DNA of 64,000 bases, taken from assembly GCF_019510245.1 (NCBI RefSeq), contig NZ_JAEKKT010000133.1:124001-188000 (forward strand), read 5' to 3'. The DNA comes from Streptomyces sp. GTDB taxonomy: Bacteria; Actinomycetota; Actinomycetes; Streptomycetales; Streptomycetaceae. Positions 1 through 9,508 of this stretch are shown piece after piece (the stretch's first letter is position 1; every line of letters begins with the position of its first letter). Made by a program: the position numbers and the translations under genes. The notes under the pieces are model-generated. The model was not told the DNA's origin and did no database searches. It worked only from the letters and a program-made list of their open reading frames with translations.

Positions 1-5
1 GGTGC

Positions 6-743
6 TCAGCAGGCCGTCAGGCCAACCGCACGGAACTGCCCACGCACCCGCTCGACCAGTTCGGGCGGCGGGACGGGGGTGTCCCGCAGCGGGAAGGGAA
101 TCCCGAGCGCCGTGTACTTCGGGGCCCCCAGTCTGTGGAACGGGAGCACGTCGACCCGCTGGACCGCGGGGAGTTCGGCGACGAAGCGGGCCAGGCCATC
201 GACGGGCTCGGGGGCGTCGGTCCAGCCGGGGACCAGGACGTAGCGGATCCACATCGGGACGCCGAGGCGGTCGAGGCGGGTGGCGAAGTTCAGGGTGGGG
301 GTGAGTTCGCCGCCGGTGAGGGCGCGGTAGGCGGGGACGTCGAAGGACTTGATGTCGAGCAGGACCAGGTCGGTGTCGGCGAGGAGCCCGTCGGTGGCAC
401 GGGCACCGAGGAAGCCCGAGGTGTCGAGCGCGGTGTGCAGGCCGGCCTCCTTGCAGCGGCGCAGTACGGCCCCCGCGAAGGCCGACTGGAGCAGCGGTTC
501 GCCGCCGGTGAGGGTGACCCCGCCGCCGGCCGCGGTCACGAAGGCACGGTACTTCTCGATCTCCGCCATCACCTCGTCGACGGTCGCCTCCTTGCCGTCG
601 CGCATGTGCCAGGTGTCGGGGTTGGCGCAGTAGAGGCAGCGCAGCGGGCAGCCGCTGAGGAAGAGGACGAACCGGGTCCCGGGACCGTCCACGCCGGTGG
701 ACAGGTCCCAGGAGTGGATCCGGCCGCGCACCACGGTGCTCAC
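6..743 (-). CDS. pflA: Pyruvate formate-lyase activating enzyme (radical SAM)
   Basis: A 245-residue protein that would use a [4Fe-4S] cluster and S-adenosylmethionine to place the glycyl radical on the PflB protein encoded just upstream. The radical-SAM motif CxxxCxxC is visible as CPLRCLYC near residue 30, preceded by the typical [13 protein letters not shown] stretch, and the SAM-binding GGEP is seen as TGGEPLLQ. Length matches the family (about 245 residues). I chose the GTG at 741-743, which overlaps the pflB stop codon by four bases (GTGA), so the two genes are translationally coupled and read as one operon with pflB first. The longer open frame running upstream is antiparallel noise inside pflB. 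Identity is sure; the physiological electron donor is not visible here. Confidence 0.95.
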   Translation of the reverse strand: MSTVVRGRIHSWDLSTGVDGPGTRFVLFLSGCPLRCLYCANPDTWHMRDGKEATVDEVMAEIEKYRAFVTAAGGGVTLTGGEPLLQSAFAGAVLRRCKEAGLHTALDTSGFLGARATDGLLADTDLVLLDIKSFDVPAYRALTGGELTPTLNFATRLDRLGVPMWIRYVLVPGWTDAPEPVDGLARFVAELPAVQRVDVLPFHRLGAPKYTALGIPFPLRDTPVPPPELVERVRGQFRAVGLTAC

Positions 744-2998
744 AGCGATCCGTGGAAGGTGCGGCTGATCACGTCGAGCTGCTGTTCCCGGGTCAGGCGG
801 ACGAAGTTGACGGCGTATCCGGAGACCCGGATGGTCAGGTCCGGGTGGTTCTCCGGGTGTTCCATCGCGTCTTCCAGGGTGGTCCGGTCGACGACGTTGA
901 CGTTCATGTGGAAGCCGCCGGCCGCCGTGTAGGCGTCGAGGACGCCGGCCAGGTTGCCCGCGCGTTCGGCCGGGTTGTGGCCGAGGCCCTCGGGCGTGAC
1001 GGTCGTGGTCAGGGAGATGCCGTCCCGGGCCTGCTCGTACGGCAGTTTGGCCACCGAGAGCGCGGAGGCGGCGACGCCGTGACGGTCGCGGCCGTTCATC
1101 GGGTTGGCACCGGGGGCGAAGGGCTCTCCGGCACGGCGGCCGTCGGGGGTGTTGCCGGTGTGCTTGCCGTAGACGACGTTCGAGGTGATGGTGAGGACGG
1201 ACAGGGTGTGCTCGGCGTCGCGGTAGGCGGGGTACTGGCGGACCTTCGCCATGAAGGACTCCACCAGTCCGACGGCGATGTCGTCGGCGCGGTCGTCGTT
1301 GTTGCCGTACGCCGGGAAGTCGCCCTCGGTGCGGAAGTCGACGGCGAGCCCGGTGGCGTCCCGGAACACCTTCACCCGGGCGTACTTGACGGCGGACAGG
1401 CTGTCCGCGGCGACCGAGAAACCGGCGATGCCGCACGCCATGAAGCGGTGCACGGGGTAGTCGTGCAGAGCCATCTCGATGCGTTCGTAGGCGTACTTGT
1501 CGTGCATGTAGTGGATGACGTTGAGTGCGTTGACGTACGTCCGGGCCAGCCAGTCCAGGACGTGGTCGTAAGCCGCCGACAGTTCCTCGTGGTCGAGGTA
1601 CTCCCCGGTCAGCGGGGGCATGGAGGGCGCGACTTGTTCGCCGGTCATCTCGTCGCGGCCGCCGTTGACCGCGTACAGCAGCGCCTTGGCGAGGTTGACC
1701 CGGGCACCGAAGAACTGCATCTGCCGGCCGACCTGCATCGCCGACACGCAGCAGGCGATCGCGGTGTCGTCGCCGGTACGCGGACGCATCAGCTCGTCGG
1801 ACTCGTACTGGACGGCGCTGGTGTCGACCGAGACCCGGGCGCAGAACTCCTTGAAACCGGCGGGCAGCCGGGGAGACCAGAGGACGGTCAGGTTGGGTTC
1901 CGGGGCGGGGCCGAGGTTGTACAGGGTCTGGAGGAACCGGAAGGAGGTGCGGGTGACCAGGGTGCGGCCGTCCTCGCCCATGCCGCCGATGGACTCCGTA
2001 ACCCAGGTCGGGTCGCCGGAGAACAGGGCGTCGTACTCGGGGGTGCGCAGGAACCGTACGATCCGCAGCTTGATCACGAAGTCGTCGACCAGTTCCTGGG
2101 CACGGGTCTCGTCGATGACGCCGTCGGCGAGGTCCCGCTGGAGGTAGACGTCGAGGAAGGTGGAGGTGCGGCCGAGCGACATCGCGGCGCCGTTCTGCTC
2201 CTTCGCGGCGGCCAGGTAACCGAGGTAGAGCCACTGCACGGCCTCGTGCGCGGTCGCGGCCGGCCGGGAGACGTCACAGCCGTACGCCGCCGCCATCTGC
2301 GCCAGCTCGCCCAACGCCCGGATCTGCTCGGCGAGTTCCTCGTGGTCACGGATGACCTCGGAGCCCGAGGCGCAGGCGTCGAGCTTGGCCCGCTCGGCCT
2401 TCTTGGCCTCGATCAGCCGATCCGTGCCGTAGAGCGCGACGCGCCGGTAGTCGCCGATGATCCGGCCGCGGCCGTAGGCGTCGGGCAGTCCGGTGATGAC
2501 GCCGGCCTTGCGGGCGGCGCGCATCTCGGGGGTGTAGGCGTCGAAGACCCCGTCGTTGTGGGTCTTGCGGTAGGTGCCGAAGACCCGGGTGACGAACGGG
2601 TCGGGCTCGTAGCCGTATGCCCGCAGCCCGTTCTCCACCATCCGCAGCCCGCCGCCCGGCATGATCGCGCGCTTGAGCGGGGCGTCCGTCTGGAGTCCGA
2701 CGATCAGCTCGCGGTCGCGGTCGATGTAGCCGGGCGCGTGCGAGGTGATCGTGGAGGGGGTGGCGGTGTCGACGTCGAGGATGCCACGGCGGCGCTCCTC
2801 CGGGAACAGCGAGCCGACCTTCGCCCAGACCGCGCGGGTGCGGTCGGTGGGGCCGCTCAGGAACTCCGGGCCGCCCTCGTACGGGGTGTAGTTGGCCTGG
2901 ATGAAATCACGTACGTCGATCCGCTCGCGCCAGCGGGTGCCTGCGAAGCCCCGCCAGGCCTCCGTGGCGCGGTTGCCGAGTGTCGTGGTTGCGGTCAT
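740..2998 (-). CDS. pflB: Formate C-acetyltransferase (pyruvate formate-lyase)
   Basis: A 752-residue glycyl-radical enzyme converting pyruvate and CoA to acetyl-CoA and formate without oxygen. Both hallmark sites are present: the adjacent catalytic cysteines in [12 protein letters not shown] at about residue 410, and the C-terminal glycyl-radical loop RVSGYAV with Gly727, 25 residues from the end. Length is close to the E. coli enzyme (760). The ATG at 2996-2998 follows a GAGAGGA ribosome site. It is first in an operon with its activase. The radical form is destroyed by oxygen, so in a mycelial aerobe this enzyme implies a hypoxic or dormancy role; the regulators that follow (CRP-like, CBS/BON, DosR-like) fit that. 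No truncation or missing catalytic residue was seen. Confidence 0.96.
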   Translation of the reverse strand: MTATTTLGNRATEAWRGFAGTRWRERIDVRDFIQANYTPYEGGPEFLSGPTDRTRAVWAKVGSLFPEERRRGILDVDTATPSTITSHAPGYIDRDRELIVGLQTDAPLKRAIMPGGGLRMVENGLRAYGYEPDPFVTRVFGTYRKTHNDGVFDAYTPEMRAARKAGVITGLPDAYGRGRIIGDYRRVALYGTDRLIEAKKAERAKLDACASGSEVIRDHEELAEQIRALGELAQMAAAYGCDVSRPAATAHEAVQWLYLGYLAAAKEQNGAAMSLGRTSTFLDVYLQRDLADGVIDETRAQELVDDFVIKLRIVRFLRTPEYDALFSGDPTWVTESIGGMGEDGRTLVTRTSFRFLQTLYNLGPAPEPNLTVLWSPRLPAGFKEFCARVSVDTSAVQYESDELMRPRTGDDTAIACCVSAMQVGRQMQFFGARVNLAKALLYAVNGGRDEMTGEQVAPSMPPLTGEYLDHEELSAAYDHVLDWLARTYVNALNVIHYMHDKYAYERIEMALHDYPVHRFMACGIAGFSVAADSLSAVKYARVKVFRDATGLAVDFRTEGDFPAYGNNDDRADDIAVGLVESFMAKVRQYPAYRDAEHTLSVLTITSNVVYGKHTGNTPDGRRAGEPFAPGANPMNGRDRHGVAASALSVAKLPYEQARDGISLTTTVTPEGLGHNPAERAGNLAGVLDAYTAAGGFHMNVNVVDRTTLEDAMEHPENHPDLTIRVSGYAVNFVRLTREQQLDVISRTFHGSL

Positions 2999-3149
2999 CG
3001 TCGGTCCTCTCCCCTTCTCTCACCGGGGATGCTTGTCGCTCGCCGCATGCGGCGGCAGTGCCGTCCGGTCCCCGGCGGCGGGGCCGGACGGCCTTGCCCG
3101 GCCGTCACCCGCCGTCCGGGGCCGGGCGGACCGGGGTGCCCGAGCGGCC

Positions 3150-3725
3150 GTGGACGAGCTCGTACGCCGCGTCCAGACCCCCGATGGCGGCCGGTCCCCC
3201 GGTCCGCTGCACGAAGCGGGCGGCCGCCTCCGCCGTGGGGCCCGTGGAGCCCGCCGGGAGACCGCCGCCGCGCGGCCGGCCCGGGCCGGCGTCGGCCTCT
3301 CCGGCGGACAGCGGGAACGGCTGATGCGCCTCGCCCGGGAGGTCTCCTTCCCCCAGGGAACCCGGCTCTTCGAGGAAGGCGCGCGCGCCGACCGGTTCTG
3401 GATCATCCGCTCCGGCCGGGTCGAACTCGACATGCACGTTCCCGGCCGCCGGGCGGCCGTGATCGAGAATCTCGGCCACGACGAGCTGATCGGCTGGTCC
3501 TGGCTGCTCGCACCCCATGTGTGGCACCTGGGCGCCGAGACCGCCACACCGGTCCGGGCCCATGAGTTCGACGCCGTCGCCGTCCGGTCCCTGTGCCAGG
3601 ACGACCCGGCCCTGGGCAACGCCGTCGGCCAGTGGGTGGGCCAGGTACTCGCCCACCGCCCGCGCGCCGCACGTACCCGCTTGCTGGACCTGTACGCCCC
3701 GTACGGCGCCGACGCCGGCGTCTGA
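3150..3725 (+). CDS. CRP-like cyclic-nucleotide-binding-domain protein without a DNA-binding domain
   Basis: The protein carries one cNMP-binding beta-roll (RLMRLAREVSFPQGTRLFEE, then DRFWIIRSGRVELDM and GHDELIGWSWLL) and ends in a short helix, RTRLLDLYAPYG, with no helix-turn-helix. It is therefore a stand-alone ligand sensor domain rather than a full CRP/FNR regulator. The start is uncertain: the frame stays open back to 2892, over the pflB start, but homology-like sequence begins only at about 3300. The in-frame GTG at 3150 is the first start after pflB; the ATG at 3324 would cut into the domain. It lies divergently from pflB and 40 bases before the CBS protein, so it probably belongs to the same hypoxia-related set. 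The ligand is unknown. Confidence 0.7.
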   Translation: MDELVRRVQTPDGGRSPGPLHEAGGRLRRGARGARRETAAARPARAGVGLSGGQRERLMRLAREVSFPQGTRLFEEGARADRFWIIRSGRVELDMHVPGRRAAVIENLGHDELIGWSWLLAPHVWHLGAETATPVRAHEFDAVAVRSLCQDDPALGNAVGQWVGQVLAHRPRAARTRLLDLYAPYGADAGV

Positions 3726-3765
3726 CGGCGCGCCCCGGGCCCCTTCGGCTCTCCTGGGAGTGACC

Positions 3766-4443
3766 ATGCACCGCACACCGCACATCGTGAGCGACGTCAT
3801 GACGCAGACCGTCGTCAGCGTCGGACGGCAGGCGCCCTTCAAGGAGCTCGTCCAGCTCATGCAGGACTGGCAGGTCAGCGCCCTGCCCGTCGTCGAGGGC
3901 GAGGGCCGCGTCGTCGGGGTCGTCTCCGAGGCGGACCTCCTGCGCAGGGAGGAGGCCCGCGACGGCGGCCCCGACCGGTGCACGCAGCCGCGCCGCATCG
4001 CCGACCCGGCGAAGGCCGGTGCGGTGACCGCGGAAGCGCTGATGACCTCCCCCGCCCTCACCACCCGCCCGGGCGCCACCCTCGCCGAGGCCGCCCGGAC
4101 CATGGCGCGCGCCCAGGTCAAGCGGCTCCCCGTGGTGGACGAGCTGGGGCTGCTCCAGGGTGTGGTGAGCCGGGCCGACCTGCTCAAGGTCTTCCTGCGC
4201 GGCGACGAGGAGATCGCCGAGGAGGTGCGGCGCGAGGTCGTCTCCCGTCTCTTCCCGCCGCCCTCCTCGGTGCTGCGCGTCGACGTCCGGGAGGGAGTGG
4301 TGAAGCTCGTCGGCCGGATCCGGGACACCGCCCTCGTCCCCGTCGCGGCGCGGCTGGTGCGGGCCGTCGAAGGAGTGGTGGACGTGGAAGTCGAGCTGTC
4401 GGCCGACCGTCCGGAGGAGGCAAGTGGGGCCGGTCGGCCCTAG
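3766..4443 (+). CDS. CBS-CBS-BON domain protein
   Basis: A 225-residue soluble protein with two CBS domains (about residues 8-60, VSDVMTQTVVSV, and 85-140, VTAEALMTSPALTT) followed by a C-terminal BON domain (about 165-210, VLRVDVREGVVKLVGRIRD). CBS pairs bind adenine nucleotides and act as energy sensors; BON domains bind lipid or membrane partners. The same architecture is common in actinobacterial dormancy/hypoxia islands. ATG at 3766 follows GGGAG. It sits between the cNMP-sensor gene and the response regulator on the same strand and is probably co-transcribed with the former. The specific partner is not visible. Confidence 0.9.
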   Translation: MHRTPHIVSDVMTQTVVSVGRQAPFKELVQLMQDWQVSALPVVEGEGRVVGVVSEADLLRREEARDGGPDRCTQPRRIADPAKAGAVTAEALMTSPALTTRPGATLAEAARTMARAQVKRLPVVDELGLLQGVVSRADLLKVFLRGDEEIAEEVRREVVSRLFPPPSSVLRVDVREGVVKLVGRIRDTALVPVAARLVRAVEGVVDVEVELSADRPEEASGAGRP

Positions 4444-4521
4444 TGCGCCCGGCCCCGGCGAGCGATGATCGTCCCGGGCGGTACGCAGTACGCCCATCAT
4501 TCGGGGAACAAGGGGACCTCA

Positions 4522-5223
4522 ATGACAGAGCCGCGCACCTTCTCGGAGCAGGACCCGATCCGTGTGTTCCTGCTGGACGACCACGAGGTCGTCCGGCGCG
4601 GCCTCACCGACCTGCTCGACGCGGAACCCGACATCTCGGTCGTCGGCGACGCCGGCACCGTCCAGCACGCCCTCGCCCGCGGCCCCGCGCTACGCCCGCA
4701 CGTCGCCGTCCTCGACGTCCGTCTCCCCGACGGCGACGGCATCACGGTCTGCCGGGAACTGCGCGACCAGATGCCCGGCCTCGCCTGCCTCATGCTCACC
4801 TCATTCGACGACGAGGAAGCCCTCCTCGACGCGATCATGGCCGGGGCCTCCGGCTACGTCCTCAAACAGATCAAGGGCTCCGACCTGGTCTCCGCCGTCC
4901 GCACGGTCGCCACCGGCCAGTCCATGCTGGACCCGGCGACCACGGCCCGCCTCATGCGCTCCCTGCGCGCCGACCCCGCGGAGCCCCCCGCCACGCCGCC
5001 CGAGCTGGCGGGCCTGTCCCCCCGCGAGCGCGACATCCTCGCCCTCATCGGCGACGGCCTCACCAACCGCGAGATCGGCAAGAAGCTCTACCTCTCCGAG
5101 AAGACCGTCAAGAACCACATCTCCCGCCTCCTGGCCAAACTGGGCGTCCAGCGCCGAGTCCAGGCCGCCGTCCTCGCCTCCCACCTGGAACAGCCGGAGA
5201 GCGGGGGGCGGCCGGCGAGGTGA
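4522..5223 (+). CDS. NarL/DosR-type (LuxR family) response regulator
   Basis: A 233-residue two-domain regulator. The N-terminal receiver has the acidic pair in FLLDDHEVV, the phospho-acceptor Asp in VAVLDVRLPDG (about residue 60), the conserved Thr/Ser in CLMLTSFDD and the Lys in GYVLKQIKGSD. The C-terminal LuxR HTH is LSPRERDILALIGDGLTNREIGKKLYLSEKTVKNHISR. The ATG at 4522 is preceded by AAGGGG; the frame extends to 4465 but without a ribosome site. Sequence style resembles DosR/DevR and OsdR regulators of hypoxia and dormancy, which fits the neighbouring pfl operon. No sensor kinase is in the window, so the partner must be elsewhere. Confidence 0.92.
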   Translation: MTEPRTFSEQDPIRVFLLDDHEVVRRGLTDLLDAEPDISVVGDAGTVQHALARGPALRPHVAVLDVRLPDGDGITVCRELRDQMPGLACLMLTSFDDEEALLDAIMAGASGYVLKQIKGSDLVSAVRTVATGQSMLDPATTARLMRSLRADPAEPPATPPELAGLSPRERDILALIGDGLTNREIGKKLYLSEKTVKNHISRLLAKLGVQRRVQAAVLASHLEQPESGGRPAR

Positions 5224-5583
5224 GCCGTGCGGGGAGACGGGCCTGCGGGACCGTACGATCACGGTCCGTGCCCGCACGGGGCAGGGCTCGAACGCGACCT
5301 GCCGGTGGCCACCGTGCTCGGCTCGCGGCACTCGCTGCTCCGCCGGGCGCCCGAATGGCCCGAGCCACGCGATCGGCTGAGCCCGGCGACGGAGCCGTTC
5401 GGGCCCGACCGGTGCGCCCGGGAGGGCCACTCGGGCCCTCCGCCGAGCCCGCGCCGGCTGTCGGTGCGATCCGTCTGCCGTACGGGCGGACCTCCTCTCC
5501 CGGCCGGTGCGCCACGGCACCGGCCCACGCGCCACGGAAACGACGACAGGGTGAACGCGTAGCAGGGTCACTACTCTGCACGA
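5224..5583. other. Intergenic region of 360 bp with no convincing gene
   Basis: The short open frames here have no recognisable domain and no good ribosome site. The only structure seen is a hairpin at 5421-5441 with arms GGAGGGCC and GGCCCTCC and a five-base loop, which may terminate transcription from the response regulator. Confidence 0.4.
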
Positions 5584-7140
5584 GTGTTCTCCTTTGACGA
5601 ATTGACCTCGCCGGAACGCGAGTTGTGGAACGCGTACCCCGAAGGGCGGACCGTGGACCTGCGCGGGGCTGTCCCCGGTGACGACCGTGTCGCCGAGGGT
5701 GGGCAGTGGGGGCCGGAACGGACGGTCCGGGCTCCCGTCGTCGCCGCGTTGATGCTGGGCGCGCACGGCGGGCAGCCGGGTGCCGTGCCCTGTCTGCGAC
5801 TCGCCGGGGCGCGCATCGTCGGACCGCTTAACCTCGCCGGTGCGCACCTCGCCCACGCCCTCTGGCTGGAGGAGTGCTGGTTCGAGGAGGCGGTGAACCT
5901 GCTCGGGGCGACGACCCGGACGCTCGTGTTCAAGGGCTGCCGGGTGCCCGGCATCGAGGCCGGGGCAACGCGTATCGAGGGGAACCTCGACCTGGGGCGC
6001 TCGGTCGTCGAGAGCGGTGCGCCCTCCCACTTCCACCATCGCGTCACCGCCCTGTCCCTCACCAACGCCCGGGTGGCCGGCGGCGTGATCCTCAACAAGG
6101 CCGAGCTCAACGCGCCCGGCGGATGGGCCCTTGCCGGTGGCGGCCTGGTCATGGAGGGGGGCCTGTTCTGCCGGCCCGGGTTCGTCGCGCGGGGTGAAAT
6201 ACGGCTGCCGGGTGCGCAGCTGCCGGGCGGGCTGTACATGAACGGCGCGCGGTTGGAGGAGCCCGGTCCGCGTGGTCTGGCGCTCAATCTGGAGAACTCG
6301 GTGATCTCGACGGTCGTTCTCTCCAGCGGGTTCCTCGCGAACGGGACCGTGGAGTTGCGGGGCGCCCGGATCTCGGCCGGCCTGAGCCTGGCGGGGGCCG
6401 TGCTGAAAGCGCCACCGTCCGGTGACGGCCCCTGTCTGTCGGCCCCGTTGATGCAGGCTGTCGACCTCGACTTCGCCCTCGCCGAACCGCCGTCCGGTGC
6501 CGTGGACCTGCGGGGTGCGCAGGTGTCCTACCTGCGTGACAGCCAGCACAGCTGGCCCGAGGTCGTGGAGCTGGACGGCTTCGTGTACGGCTCCATCAGG
6601 GGGGACGAGACGGGCGCAGGTACGGAGGCAGCGGGGCGCCGGAACTCCGTGGCCCACCGCGTGGCGTGGATACGGCGCAGCCCCGGCTACAACCCCCAGC
6701 CCTACGAGCAGTTGGCGAGTTGGTACCGGAAGGCCGGCCACGACGACGAGGCCCGCCGCGTCCTCCTCGCCAAACAGCGCCACCGGCGTCAGACCCTGCC
6801 CCCCGCCGCGCGTGCGTGGGGGCATCTGCTCGACGTGACCGTCGGCTACGGCTACCGGCCCTGGCTGGCCGGCGTCTGGCTCCTCGCGCTGACCTTGCTG
6901 GGCACCCTGTCCTTCGGCGGTCACTCCCCCCGTCCGGTCCAACAGGGCGAAGGCGCCCCGTTCCAGCCCCTCGTCTACACCCTCGACCTTCTGATCCCCA
7001 TCGGCGGCCTGGGCCAGCGCAGCGCCTGGTACTGGCCGGACGAAAGCCTCCAGGCGCTGGCCTACCTGCTCATCGCCTTCGGCTGGATACTGACGACCGC
7101 CGTCATCGCGGGTGTCACCCGCGCACTGCAGAAGAACTAG
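5584..7140 (+). CDS. Membrane-anchored repeat protein (often called membrane-associated oxidoreductase)
   Basis: A 518-residue protein starting at GTG 5584. The first 330 residues are a long run of degenerate repeats of the type LRGARIxGxLxLxGA, like pentapeptide-repeat or other parallel beta-solenoid proteins. Then follow a helical region (PGYNPQPYEQLASWYRKAGHDDEARRVL, TPR-like) and a C-terminal membrane part with hydrophobic segments at roughly 425-447 and 490-512. There is no flavin, NAD or metal motif, so the oxidoreductase name that close homologues often carry in Streptomyces genomes is not supported by what I can read. It stands alone; no partner gene is obvious. Function unknown. Confidence 0.85.
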   Translation: MFSFDELTSPERELWNAYPEGRTVDLRGAVPGDDRVAEGGQWGPERTVRAPVVAALMLGAHGGQPGAVPCLRLAGARIVGPLNLAGAHLAHALWLEECWFEEAVNLLGATTRTLVFKGCRVPGIEAGATRIEGNLDLGRSVVESGAPSHFHHRVTALSLTNARVAGGVILNKAELNAPGGWALAGGGLVMEGGLFCRPGFVARGEIRLPGAQLPGGLYMNGARLEEPGPRGLALNLENSVISTVVLSSGFLANGTVELRGARISAGLSLAGAVLKAPPSGDGPCLSAPLMQAVDLDFALAEPPSGAVDLRGAQVSYLRDSQHSWPEVVELDGFVYGSIRGDETGAGTEAAGRRNSVAHRVAWIRRSPGYNPQPYEQLASWYRKAGHDDEARRVLLAKQRHRRQTLPPAARAWGHLLDVTVGYGYRPWLAGVWLLALTLLGTLSFGGHSPRPVQQGEGAPFQPLVYTLDLLIPIGGLGQRSAWYWPDESLQALAYLLIAFGWILTTAVIAGVTRALQKN

Positions 7141-7201
7141 CGGGCGGCAGCGCAGTCCGGGCGTCCCGGTCCCTCTGGGACGTCAGGGCGTGCGTGCGCA
7201 G

Positions 7202-9157
7202 TCACAGCCGCAGTGTGAACCAGGTCGTCTTGCCGTCGTCGGTGGGGCGTACGCCCCAGGTGGCGGCGAGGGTGCGGACCAGGAACAGGCCGCGGCCCGA
7301 CTCCTCGTCCCCGGCCGCGTTGCGGGGCCGGGGCAGGTGCGGGCTGCGGTCGCTGACCTCGACGGTGAGTTCGGTGGCGGTGCGGCACAGGTGCAGGCCG
7401 ATGGGGCCCTCGGCGTGCTGCACGGCGTTGGTGAGGGTCTCGGACAGCAGCAGGAGCGCCTCGTCCGCCGGGCCCGTGCAGTCCCAGGAGAGCAGCGCCT
7501 TGCTGAGGAAGGCGCGGCCCTCGGGCACGGAGGAGGCGACGGCCGGGAGGTCGGTCGTCACGGCGGCCGGGGGCGCGGCCGGGAGCTGGGCGAGCAGCAG
7601 CGTCACGTCGTCGTCGTGGCTGTCGGCCTCCGGCAGCAGCCGGGTCAGGACGTGGTCGGCGGCGGTCTCCAGGCTCGGCGGGGTGGTGAAGAACCCGCCC
7701 AGGACCGAGGTGAGTTCGGCGATCCGGACCTCGATGTCGCTGCCGGGCGTCTCGACCAGGCCGTCGGTGTAGAGGATGAGGGTGGCGCCGGGCGGCACGG
7801 ACGTCGAGGACTGCTCGTAGAGGATGTCACCTACCCCGAGCGGGGCGTTGACCTGCGCCGGAAGCCTGCTCACGGAGCCGCCGGGGGTGGCCACCAGGGT
7901 CGGGAGGTGACCGGCGGAGCAGACGGTCACCGTGCCCGTGTCCGGGGCGATGGTGAGGTAGCAGCAGGTCACCAGCTGGTCCGGCACGTCGAGGTCCTGG
8001 ACGCAGGTGTCGAGGGCCTGCATCAGCTGCCGGGGCTGCATGCCGGTCTTGGCCAGCGCGTGCGCAGCCGAGCGCAACTGCCCCATCACCGCGGCGGCTT
8101 CGAGGCCGCGGCCCATCACGTCGCCGATCAGGACGCCGACCCGCCCGGCGCCCAGCGGGATCAGGTCGAACCAGTCGCCGCCCACGCCCGCGCCCTGCGT
8201 GGCCGGCCGGTAGCGGCTCGCGGTGGCCAGCCCGGGGATCGCGGGCGGCGTGCCCATGAGGCTGCGCTGCAGGGTGAGCGCGATGTGCCGCTGCTGCTCG
8301 TACAGCGCGGTCAGTTCGGCCTCCGCCCGCTTGCGGTCGCTGATGTCCCGCACGATGGCGCACGCCCCGACGACCGTGCCGTCGGTGTCGCGGGTCGGCC
8401 AGAGGGTGACGTCCACGTCGAGGAGGCCGCCGCCCTTGGTCAGCCGGAGCGTCTCGAAGTGCTCGACCTTCTCGCCGTGCAGCAGCCGCTCCAGGAGCGC
8501 ACTGATCTCGCCGCGCAGTTCGGGCGGGGAGAGCAGCGACACGTGCCGGCCTATGACCTCCTCCGCCGTGTAGCCGTACAACCGCTGGGCGGCCGCGTTC
8601 CAGTACGTGATGTAGCCGTCGAGGGTGTTCGCGAGGATCGCGTCCTGGGACGACTCGACGAGCGCGGCGAGTTCGTTGATGCGGGCCTCGGCCGCCTTGC
8701 GGTCGCTGACGTCGCGGACGGCGGCGGAGACCAGCAGCCCGTCCGCGGTCTCCAGCGGGCTGAGGCTGATCTCGACGGGGAACTCCGTGCCGTCCTTGCG
8801 CAGCCCGTGCAGGTCGAGCCCCGCGCCCATCGGACGGACCTGGCGGTTGGCGGCGTACCCGTCGCGGTGGAACGTGTGGTGGCCACGGAATCGGTGCGGC
8901 ATCAGCAACTCGACCGGCCGGTCCAGGAGTTCCTCGCGGCCGTAGCCGAAGAGGGCCTCGGTCTGGGCGTTGACGAGCCTGATGGTTCCGGTGTCGTCCA
9001 CGATCACCATGGCGTCGGGTGCCGCCTCCAGCAGGCCGCGGAACCTTTCTTCGGCAGCCTTCGGCCCGTCCGCTCCGACGGCCTCGCCGCACCGGCAGGC
9101 CTCCCGGTCCGCTCCGGTCGCCGCACAAGCCAGACCCGACTCGGCAAACGTGCCCAT
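7202..9157 (-). CDS. PAS-PAS-PP2C phosphatase (SpoIIE/RsbU-type) with C-terminal anti-sigma-like ATPase domain
   Basis: A 651-residue signalling protein. Domains in order: PAS (about 35-150, RFRGLLEAAPDAMVIVDDTG), PAS (about 160-280, NELAALVESSQDAILANTLDG), SpoIIE-like PP2C phosphatase (about 310-510, with GGDWFDLIPL, GDVMGRGLEAAAVM and TDGLVETP carrying metal-binding acidic residues), and HATPase_c_2 (about 530-650, ETLTNAVQHA and GRGLFLVRTLA). Such proteins dephosphorylate anti-anti-sigma factors and can also bind sigma factors in partner-switching stress pathways. The ATG at 9157 follows GGGAGGGGG. It is soluble and monocistronic. The signal sensed by the PAS domains is unknown, and no cognate STAS protein is nearby. 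Confidence 0.93.
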   Translation of the reverse strand: MGTFAESGLACAATGADREACRCGEAVGADGPKAAEERFRGLLEAAPDAMVIVDDTGTIRLVNAQTEALFGYGREELLDRPVELLMPHRFRGHHTFHRDGYAANRQVRPMGAGLDLHGLRKDGTEFPVEISLSPLETADGLLVSAAVRDVSDRKAAEARINELAALVESSQDAILANTLDGYITYWNAAAQRLYGYTAEEVIGRHVSLLSPPELRGEISALLERLLHGEKVEHFETLRLTKGGGLLDVDVTLWPTRDTDGTVVGACAIVRDISDRKRAEAELTALYEQQRHIALTLQRSLMGTPPAIPGLATASRYRPATQGAGVGGDWFDLIPLGAGRVGVLIGDVMGRGLEAAAVMGQLRSAAHALAKTGMQPRQLMQALDTCVQDLDVPDQLVTCCYLTIAPDTGTVTVCSAGHLPTLVATPGGSVSRLPAQVNAPLGVGDILYEQSSTSVPPGATLILYTDGLVETPGSDIEVRIAELTSVLGGFFTTPPSLETAADHVLTRLLPEADSHDDDVTLLLAQLPAAPPAAVTTDLPAVASSVPEGRAFLSKALLSWDCTGPADEALLLLSETLTNAVQHAEGPIGLHLCRTATELTVEVSDRSPHLPRPRNAAGDEESGRGLFLVRTLAATWGVRPTDDGKTTWFTLRL

Positions 9158-9508
9158 GTCCGCCCCCTCCCGCCGGTCGTGATGAATCAGGTCATCTCAG
9201 CGCATCGGGACGGCGACCGGGGCGGCATGTCAATTACTGTCCGCCGTCCGGCCGAAACCGTCCGTCGACGACTCACTGCGGCACGGTTCCATGACCCCGG
9301 GCCCGCGTACGGCGACCGTCGCACGGGCAGCCGGTGTGCCGCCGCTCCGCACCTGGGATCCGCGTGCGCCCCTCCGGCACCGGGTGCGCGGGCGGCGGTC
9401 TCCGCCCGAATCGTTCGCACCGGATCGGCGCCGTCAGTCCGCTGGGTATGCTGCCGACGAAGCGCTCAGCGAATCGCTCAAACGAACAACGGGTTGTGGG
9501 GTGCCCTC
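9158..9508. other. Divergent intergenic region upstream of the sugar regulator
   Basis: This 351-bp stretch separates the PP2C gene from the DeoR/LacI-type regulator. I see no gene in it. It holds two palindromes close to the regulator start, listed separately. Confidence 0.5.
9468..9497. promoter_or_regulatory. Two palindromes upstream of the DeoR/LacI regulator (candidate operators)
   Basis: AGCGAATCGCT at 9468-9478 is a perfect palindrome around its central base and is flanked by CTC and CA, giving a GCTCA-like edge. ACAAC-GG-GTTGT at 9486-9497 is a second perfect inverted repeat. The first shares its AGCGA/TCGCT half-sites with the inverted repeat in front of the binding-protein gene at 10677-10702, which suggests autoregulation plus operon control by the same protein. 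This is inference from symmetry and position. Confidence 0.45.

Noticed and set aside
752..3565. Open frame of 937 codons on the plus strand over pflB
   Set aside because: It is antisense to pflB and pflA, has no domain pattern and is the usual third-position GC shadow.
5227..5562. 111-codon frame after the response regulator
   Set aside because: No ribosome site, no recognisable residues pattern, and low-complexity Arg/Pro content; left as intergenic.
7112..9508. N-terminal extension of the DeoR/LacI regulator
   Set aside because: This part is antisense to the PP2C gene; regulator homology starts at the ATG at 9509.
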